Shown here: piece after piece, positions 34,801-39,032 of the stretch
How the letters are laid out: every line of letters begins with the position of its first letter
How positions within the stretch are numbered: position 1 is the first letter of the stretch
DNA from: an uncultured Bacteroidia bacterium
GTDB lineage: Bacteria > Bacteroidota > Bacteroidia > Bacteroidales > Prolixibacteraceae
DNA length: 39,032 nucleotides
Direction: 5' to 3'
NCBI GenBank assembly: GCA_903902325.1
Contig: CAIUUO010000016.1
Location: forward strand, 1 to 39,032
Made by a program: the position numbers and the translations under genes
The notes under the pieces: generated by a model
Seen by the model: only the letters and a program-made list of their open reading frames with translations
Told to the model about the DNA's origin: nothing
Database searches by the model: none

Positions 34801-34974
34801 CCCGGTTCGATTGGCAACAAAACCATTGGTGCCGCTGCCGCCGGCGGGATGCTCTTTGGAACTGTGTTTGGCGTATTGATTGTGCCGGGATTGTACTACA
34901 TATTCGGAACTATTTCTGAGAAACATCCGATTGTCGAAGACGAAGAAGAGAAACCCTTAACTGAAGAACAATAA
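31819..34974 (+). CDS. RND multidrug efflux permease, HAE1 type
   Basis: A 1051-residue inner-membrane proton antiporter similar to AcrB/MexB. It opens MFDKFIHRPVLSIVISLII and has the usual two halves of six transmembrane segments with large periplasmic loops. Conserved features include LPVTQFPSISPPKVNVTA, FYRQFSITMV, LTLTPALCA and LLAAQYESFILPL. The TM10 lysine of the proton relay is present (Lys941, LLGKNAVLIVEFA). In TM4, AcrB has Asp407-Asp408; here the sequence is VVDNAIVVVEA, with Asp409 followed by Asn410, so one relay acid is replaced. Substrates are unknown. Cotranscribed with the adaptor and channel. Confidence 0.95.
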   Translation: MFDKFIHRPVLSIVISLIITLLGALAITRLPVTQFPSISPPKVNVTAEYPGANGELMIKAVVIPLERAINGVAGMKYIDSDAGNDGECSINVIFELGTDPNIAAINVQNRVAAVLNKLPPEVVKEGVKITREEPNMLMYVNIFSKDPSLDINFLYNFADINVLADIKRIDGVGFADILGNREYAMRIWLKPDRMLAYSISADEVLKALDEQNLEAAPGKTGESSGKRSQTFEYVLKFPGRFSSEEGYKNIILRASPDGQIIRIKDVADVEFGSTYYDLYSKLNGKPAASILIKQSYGSNASVVISQIKQRMAEIKEASFPKGMDYEISYDVSKFLDASIEKVIHTLIEAFILVSLVVFVFLGDWRSTIIPAIAVPVSLIGTFFFMQFFGISLNLITLFAMVLAIGIVVDNAIVVVEAVHAKMEEKNLGPKRATELAMSEISGAIIAITLVMAAVFIPVSFMSGPVGVFYRQFSITMVTSIILSGVVALTLTPALCAAILKDKRSLRGKGGWLTLQLERFNQWFNRVQGGYKIALSAIVNRRVLTVIALLAFCLATWGLSFKIPSGFIPNEDQGVFYAIILTPAGSTIERTDAVLGEIQKVANGLEDIESVSTVAGFEILSEGTEACSGTCLINLKSWGERKHTVDEVMKELGEKTRNIKGATIEFFPPPAVPGYGAAGGFELRLLDKTGSGDYKKMEAVSKEFTRDLNKRPELSSAFTFYDASFPQYMLHVDNDKAMQKGVTIDNAMSNLSTLIGSEYATNFIKYDHQYKVMVQTLPQYRAQPQDILKLCAKNERGEMVPYSAFMTIEKVYGLEEITRHNMYNSSEISGGAAPGYSSGSAIDAVVAVAKEKLPRGYAIEWAGISTDEVGRGNEAIYIFLICMIFVYLLLAAQYESFILPLPIILSLPTGIFGAFFLLSVLGLENNIYAQVAMVMLIGLLGKNAVLIVEFAVQKHRAGQTIFEAAISGGAVRLRPILMTSFAFIAGLIPLVLATGPGSIGNKTIGAAAAGGMLFGTVFGVLIVPGLYYIFGTISEKHPIVEDEEEKPLTEEQ

Positions 34975-34978
34975 TACA

Positions 34979-36412
34979 ATGAGGAGAATCATAACATGGA
35001 GTTCCCTGGGGATTTTAGTATGCTGCATCTTTTTAAGCAGTTGCAAAACCCCTTCTGGTGCACAAGCTACAAATAGCCAGGTTATCCCTCAATCATATAC
35101 CGGCCAAAAGGACACAACGAATTCGGCACAAATAAAATGGCGCGATTTCTTTGCCGATCCGTATCTCGTCGCACTGATTGATACTGCCATCAAGAAGAAC
35201 CTTGACCTGATGATGACATTTCAGGAGATTGAAGTGGCCAAAAGCAATGTGCGTTTGAAGAGTGGACAGATGTATCCAACAATCTCAGGAGCGGGATCTG
35301 CCGGTAAAACGAAGGTTGGCCGATACACTTCCGAGGGTGCCGGTGATGCTTCTGCAGAAATTACCCCCGGCAGACTTGTTCCCAGCCCACTAAACGATTA
35401 CATGCTGGGACTGCAAACAAGTTGGGAGGCCGATATCTGGGGTAAACTGCGCAACTCAAAAAAAGCCGCTGTATCCAGATACCTGGAGAGTGTCGAGGGG
35501 AAAAATTTTGTGATAACCAATCTTGTTGCGGATGTGGCCAACACCTATTATGAATTGCTGGCCCTTGACAATGAACTGGAGATACTTCGAAAGACCATCC
35601 AACTTCAGAAAAATGGCCTTGAGATTGTCAAAGTTCAGAAAGAAGCTGCAGTAGCCAATGAGTTGGCGGTAAAGCAATTCGAGGCACAGCTTTACAATTC
35701 GCAAGGCCAGGAGTTTGATTTGCTTCAGCAGATTGCTGAGAACGAGAACAAGCTTAATGCACTCCTGGGCCGATTTCCTCAAAAAATAGTTCGTGATCAG
35801 ACCACTTTCGCGGCACGGATGCCAAGGACCATCCAGACAGGTATTCCGGCTCAGCTGTTAAATAACCGACCCGACATCAGACAGGCTGAACAGGAGTTGA
35901 TTGCCACAAAATGTGATGTAAAGGCTGCGCAGGCAGCATTTTATCCTTCTCTGAACCTCACCGGATCTTTAGGGTTTCAGGCTTTTAAAACTTCCTATTT
36001 ATTTACATCCCCTGAGTCTCTCATCTATTCCATCATCGGCGACCTGACAGTTCCACTGGTTAACAGAAGCGCAATCAAGGCCGATTTTGACAAAGCAAAT
36101 GCCTACCAGCTGGAGGCATTGTTCACCTACCAAAGATCCATCTTAAATGGATTTGTGGAAGTTTCGAACGAAATGTCGGACATCAGGCATTCAGAGCAGA
36201 CAGTCCTCTTTAAATCCAGGGAAGCCGAGGCGTTGGACAAAGCCGTTGAAATATCAATCGACCTGTTCAAATCCGCCCGGGCCAGCTATCTGGACGTCCT
36301 AACGGCCCAACGCGACGCCCTGGGTGCCAAATTGGAGCTGGTCGAAGCAAAGAAAGAACAGTTCAATGCGGTAACCAATATTTACAAAGCCCTTGGCGGC
36401 GGATGGCAATAA
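34979..36412 (+). CDS. outer-membrane efflux channel lipoprotein (OprM/TolC family)
   Basis: A 477-residue lipoprotein channel. The leader LVCCIFLSSCKTPSG has a clear lipobox (LSSC). Two outer-membrane efflux repeats follow, with the family signatures WRDFFADPYLVALIDTA, LQTSWEADIWGKLRN, NNRPDIRQAEQELIA and YPSLNLTGSLGFQ. The end is SARASYLDVLTAQRDALGAK. It forms the trimeric exit duct of the RND pump. It starts 4 bases after the permease stop, so the operon is tight. No regulatory gene for the pump lies next to it. Confidence 0.95.
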   Translation: MRRIITWSSLGILVCCIFLSSCKTPSGAQATNSQVIPQSYTGQKDTTNSAQIKWRDFFADPYLVALIDTAIKKNLDLMMTFQEIEVAKSNVRLKSGQMYPTISGAGSAGKTKVGRYTSEGAGDASAEITPGRLVPSPLNDYMLGLQTSWEADIWGKLRNSKKAAVSRYLESVEGKNFVITNLVADVANTYYELLALDNELEILRKTIQLQKNGLEIVKVQKEAAVANELAVKQFEAQLYNSQGQEFDLLQQIAENENKLNALLGRFPQKIVRDQTTFAARMPRTIQTGIPAQLLNNRPDIRQAEQELIATKCDVKAAQAAFYPSLNLTGSLGFQAFKTSYLFTSPESLIYSIIGDLTVPLVNRSAIKADFDKANAYQLEALFTYQRSILNGFVEVSNEMSDIRHSEQTVLFKSREAEALDKAVEISIDLFKSARASYLDVLTAQRDALGAKLELVEAKKEQFNAVTNIYKALGGGWQ

Positions 36413-36535
36413 ACTGCAGGCTACCTGTAAGGATCGAAGAGAGTCCTGTTTAGGAAAATCCAATCTTGACGGAGAAAGATGAGCAGCCATCTCACCCTTA
36501 TTTGTAGTTTTACACTTGAATCAAATTCAAAAACT

Positions 36536-36913
36536 ATGAGGCTATTTCTATCGGCAGCTGCCATAAACGGGGCACTGGCTGTATTACTCGGCGCTTTTGG
36601 GGCACATCTGTTGAAGCAAATGATTACCCTTGAAATGCTTGATGTCTACAAAACAGGCGTTCAATATCATTTTTACCATACATTCGCATTGCTGGCTGTC
36701 GGCATTCTGTGGAGCCAACACCCCTCCGGAATTCTAAAGTGGTCGGGTTATCTATTCATGGCAGGTATGGCAATTTTTTCGGGGTTCCTGTATCTTCTGG
36801 CGATAACCGGAATAAAGGCGCTGGGAATGATTGTCCCGATAGGTGGAATCACACTGATTGCTGGTTGGATTTGCTTACTTGTGCATGTTTGGAAAACCAG
36901 ACCATCAAACTGA
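36536..36913 (+). CDS. DUF423 membrane protein
   Basis: A 125-residue protein with four transmembrane segments. The family signature is AAAINGALAVLLGAFGAHLL, then GVQYHFYHTFALLAVG and FMAGMAIFSGFLYLLAITG, then PIGGITLIAGW. DUF423 (YwdK-like) proteins are of unknown function. The frame extends upstream to 36479 but the ATG at 36536 starts the conserved region. Confidence 0.92.
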   Translation: MRLFLSAAAINGALAVLLGAFGAHLLKQMITLEMLDVYKTGVQYHFYHTFALLAVGILWSQHPSGILKWSGYLFMAGMAIFSGFLYLLAITGIKALGMIVPIGGITLIAGWICLLVHVWKTRPSN

Positions 36914-37215
36914 AAGTTCTATTTTTAAAGAAACAGAGCCAACTGTTGAAAATTGGGTCTGCTAACCTGCATAAGTTCAGATTTTAGCGTTGCCAAAAAC
37001 ATTGAAGCATAGAATATCGGAGAATGTCAAAAAATGATGCCGGAGTTGCCAAATAATCCTTTGATTTTTTAATCTTGTGCGATTTTTTAATACGTTTGCA
37101 GATACCTGAGAATCGGGGGAAAAGATCGGTGTTGCATGTTACTTCCAAAAATGATTAACCTGATCTGTTTCCATTCATTCGACGGTTCCGGTCCAATCAT
37201 TTAACTACTATCAAC
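36914..37215. other. intergenic region, 302 bases
   Basis: It holds a candidate promoter for the oxidoreductase gene: TTTA (37068-37071), 19 bases, TACGTTTG (37091-37098). This gives a leader of about 110 bases. No RNA gene, terminator or repeat is seen. Confidence 0.5.
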
Positions 37216-38544
37216 ATGCAAAATTCACGAAGAAAATTCCTCAAAAATCTTTCAGCGACTGCCGTGGCTGCCCCGCTTATCCTGCAATCATGCGGCTGGC
37301 CAAATTCCAAAAAAAGCAACAAGGTTACCCTGGGTCTCATTGGGATGGGAACGCAAATGCGCGGACTGATGCGCAATTTCATGGGACGTCCCGATACGCG
37401 GATTGTTGCCGTTTGTGATGTGGATACCACACGCAGGGAACATTACAAAAAATTAGCAAACGACTATTACAAAAACGATGCGTGCAAGGCTTCCGCTGAT
37501 TTTCGTGAGATCATCAACCGCAAGGATATTGATGCTGTCGTCATTGCCACACCGGATCACTGGCACGCCATTCCGATGCTTGCCGCACTTCGGGCAGGAA
37601 AAGATGTCTATTGTGAGAAACCTTTGACGCATAATATCCACGAGGCAGTCGAAGTGATGAAGGCGGTGGAGGAAAATGGCAGGATCCTGCAAACGGGTTC
37701 CATGCAACGTTCGAGCAACGAGTTCCGCGTCGCCTGCGAACTGGTACAGAATGGCGTGATTGGCCAAGTTAGTCATGTCGAATGCAGCTTCGGGGCGCCC
37801 GGTATTCCATGCGATCTTCCCGAGGAACAAATGGAGCCCGGATTAAACTGGGAGATGTGGTGCGGTCCCGGACCGATTCGTCCGTACAATTCTGTCCTGA
37901 GCCCGCGTGGTGTGCACGACTTTTTTCCGAATTGGCGGCTTTACAGGGAGTATGGCTCCGGTGGTGTCGGCGACTGGGGAGCACACCACCTTGATATCGC
38001 CCAGTGGGGACTCGGAATGGACCACAGCGGCCCCGTGGAGGTCATTCCTCCTGAGGATGAGAAGGCAACTTCCGGATGCAAATTTGTCTACGCTAACGGC
38101 ATTACCCTGGAGCACAAAAACGACGGCTTCGGCGTTCATTTCTTTGGTTCCAAAGGGGAGATGAAGGTAAACAGGGGCCAATTTGTGCTGATCGTTGAAG
38201 GTAAAACCATTGCCGAATTTACGAATGTCCAGAAAAAGGAGGGTAAAATCAAATGTGCCGACGAGGTGCAGAAAGCGGAACAGGCTTACCTTCAGAATGC
38301 AAAGATTCAACTTTACAGGAGCCAAAATCACATCAACGATTTCATGGAGTGCCTCAAGAGCCGCAAGAAGCCTATTACCAGTGAGCTAGTTGGTGCACAT
38401 AGTGCCATCTGCTGCCACCTGATGAACCAATGCTATTACCACCACGCCCGCTTTACCTGGGATCCTGCCAAATACGAATTTACCGGAGGTACCGGCGACC
38501 CGAAATGGCTTACCCGTGAATATCGCAGTCCATGGATGGTCTGA
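37216..38544 (+). CDS. Gfo/Idh/MocA-family oxidoreductase, Tat-exported
   Basis: A 442-residue protein with a twin-arginine leader (NSRRKFLKNLSATAVAAPLIL) followed by a Rossmann domain, VTLGLIGMGTQMRG. The family signatures are AVVIATPDHWHAIPM and the catalytic-region EKPLTHNIHEAVEVM. The C-terminal alpha/beta substrate domain has GGVGDWGAHHLDIAQWGLG. Members oxidise or reduce sugars and derivatives with NAD(P), or use tightly bound NAD for glycosidase-like chemistry. Exported Bacteroidota versions are common near glycan genes. The substrate is unknown. Single-gene unit. Confidence 0.93.
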   Translation: MQNSRRKFLKNLSATAVAAPLILQSCGWPNSKKSNKVTLGLIGMGTQMRGLMRNFMGRPDTRIVAVCDVDTTRREHYKKLANDYYKNDACKASADFREIINRKDIDAVVIATPDHWHAIPMLAALRAGKDVYCEKPLTHNIHEAVEVMKAVEENGRILQTGSMQRSSNEFRVACELVQNGVIGQVSHVECSFGAPGIPCDLPEEQMEPGLNWEMWCGPGPIRPYNSVLSPRGVHDFFPNWRLYREYGSGGVGDWGAHHLDIAQWGLGMDHSGPVEVIPPEDEKATSGCKFVYANGITLEHKNDGFGVHFFGSKGEMKVNRGQFVLIVEGKTIAEFTNVQKKEGKIKCADEVQKAEQAYLQNAKIQLYRSQNHINDFMECLKSRKKPITSELVGAHSAICCHLMNQCYYHHARFTWDPAKYEFTGGTGDPKWLTREYRSPWMV

Positions 38545-38642
38545 TGTAAAATCAGGTAGTCAATTCGCTAAAAAATATGCGATCCCGAGAGCTGGTATTT
38601 TCAGCATAATAATTCGATTTTCCTCAAAATTCCAGCCTTTTA

Positions 38643-38687
38643 CCGGCGTAAAACAAAAACACCTGCAAGTCTTCCTTGCAAGTGTTT
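38643..38687. repeat. dispersed hairpin repeat, copy 4
   Basis: CCGGCGTAAAACAAA followed by AAACACCTGCAAG (38657-38669) pairing with CTTGCAAGTGTTT (38675-38687), 13 bases with one mismatch. On the reverse strand it ends in GTTTTTGTTTT, giving an intrinsic terminator. It lies directly downstream, on that strand, of the tRNA-like remnant. Confidence 0.8.
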
Positions 38688-38698
38688 GGTAATGTGGG

Positions 38699-38755
38699 TG
38701 GGCCCAGTAGGGCATGATCCTACGACCCCCTGATTATGAGTGGAAGGTCTAATCC
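38699..38755 (-). pseudogene. tRNA remnant, CAT anticodon (Met or Ile2 type), 5' truncated
   Basis: On the reverse strand the sequence resembles the 3' three quarters of a tRNA: D-loop-like GGATTAGA, anticodon loop CTCATAA (CAT at 38736-38738), and a T-arm GTAGG-ATCATGC-CCTAC with a perfect stem. The acceptor strand TGGGCCCA follows. It lacks the 5' acceptor strand and D-stem. The anticodon stem does not pair, and the T-loop lacks the usual TTC start, so it cannot be a working tRNA. Confidence 0.6.
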
Positions 38756-38788
38756 ATTTCCTTTTTCCACTGGTTGATACTGGTTGTT

Positions 38789-38821
38789 GGAAATCCTGGC
38801 GGATTTCCTGGCGGGTTTTTT
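38789..38821 (+). terminator. possible intrinsic terminator GGAAATCC/GGATTTCC
   Basis: An 8-base perfect stem (38789-38796 with 38801-38808) around TGGC, then CTGGCGGG-like sequence repeating the loop, then seven T residues. The gap between stem and T-run is longer than ideal. Confidence 0.4.
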
Positions 38822-39032
38822 GACTGTCTTTAAGCCTTAAACGTCAGATTTATCCAAGTTAAAAACAGTTAAGAATTAAGTTGTTATATTTGATCAAAAT
38901 CTAAAACCAAATCCCTTTTTTCGATTAGTAGCCTCATTTTTTTATCAAAAATTATTGACAAGGAAACAGGGAAAGTGTCGGTAAAATTTAAATTACCAAT
39001 CATGTAAATCTTGGATAACAAGGAATTGCCTG

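Larger units (their letters stand above)
38545..39032. other. terminal intergenic region, 488 bases
   Basis: No coding frame is supported. It contains hairpin repeat copy 4 and its tRNA-like remnant (38643-38755). A second inverted repeat follows, GGAAATCC-TGGC-GGATTTCC (38789-38808), with a T-run 6 bases on. A -7-like TATATTTG (38885-38892) points out of the window, perhaps towards the next gene. Confidence 0.45.

Noticed and set aside
37843-38331. 162-codon reverse frame inside the oxidoreductase gene
   Set aside because: Antisense to a firmly identified Gfo/Idh/MocA gene, with no promoter or family match.
38894-39007. Open stretch ending in a peptide like IIDKETGKVSVKFKLPIM
   Set aside because: There is no start codon after the upstream stop, so it is not a gene; it may be a trace of an old 3' end but nothing else supports that.
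1-39032. CRISPR arrays, rRNA, insertion sequences, prophage genes
   Set aside because: No regularly spaced direct repeats, rRNA-like sequence, transposase, integrase or phage structural genes were seen in any frame.

Overview
The window looks like chromosomal DNA of a Bacteroidota bacterium, probably Bacteroidales or Marinilabiliales-like; finer placement is not possible from sequence alone. The grounds are: two secreted enzymes ending in type IX secretion (T9SS) sorting domains; promoters of the Bacteroidota form TTTG-N19-TAnnTTTG; lipoproteins with Cys followed by Lys-Lys or Ser; twin-arginine leaders of the form SRRKFL(G/K); DUF4402 proteins; and a zinc-dependent phospholipase C of the Bacteroidota type. 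No CRISPR array, phage, insertion sequence or intact RNA gene was found.

Layout. 1-5.6 kb: OhrR-like MarR regulator, tRNA uridine hydroxylase TrhO, a reverse-strand patatin lipase, a 903-residue YncE/phosphoesterase fusion, and a short secreted-protein remnant. 6.0-7.8 kb: an overlapping response-regulator/histidine-kinase and LuxR-type regulator pair, closed by a textbook terminator. 7.9-14.8 kb: a secretion block (DUF4402 protein, M6 metalloprotease with T9SS tail, second DUF4402 paralogue, GH5 glycosidase with T9SS tail, YafK-like L,D-transpeptidase). 15.0-16.5 kb: a Nudix/NrtR-type regulator and a small von Willebrand factor A (VWA) protein, behind a promoter bracketed by two copies of TGTGTA-N5-TACACA.

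16.5-22 kb: mostly reverse-strand housekeeping genes (sugar isomerase/epimerase, YaaA, tautomerase, HAD phosphatase, membrane PHP phosphoesterase) plus a forward ferredoxin-nitroreductase. 22-29 kb: PAS histidine kinase, secreted YncE beta-propeller, a clan GH-A glycosidase-like lipoprotein, and a secreted PQQ-type propeller with an unknown partner. 29-38.5 kb: zinc phospholipase C, DUF1761 membrane protein, a complete RND efflux operon, DUF423 protein and a Gfo/Idh/MocA oxidoreductase. The last 490 bases hold a decayed tRNA-like sequence and hairpins.

The two most interesting signals lie outside ordinary gene calls. One is the dual-operator promoter of the Nudix-VWA operon. The other is a dispersed hairpin repeat (near 24.0, 26.8, 30.5 and 38.65 kb) lying at gene ends. 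In two copies it is joined at identical spacing to a decayed tRNA T-arm, so the family appears to descend from a tRNA gene tail and its terminator.
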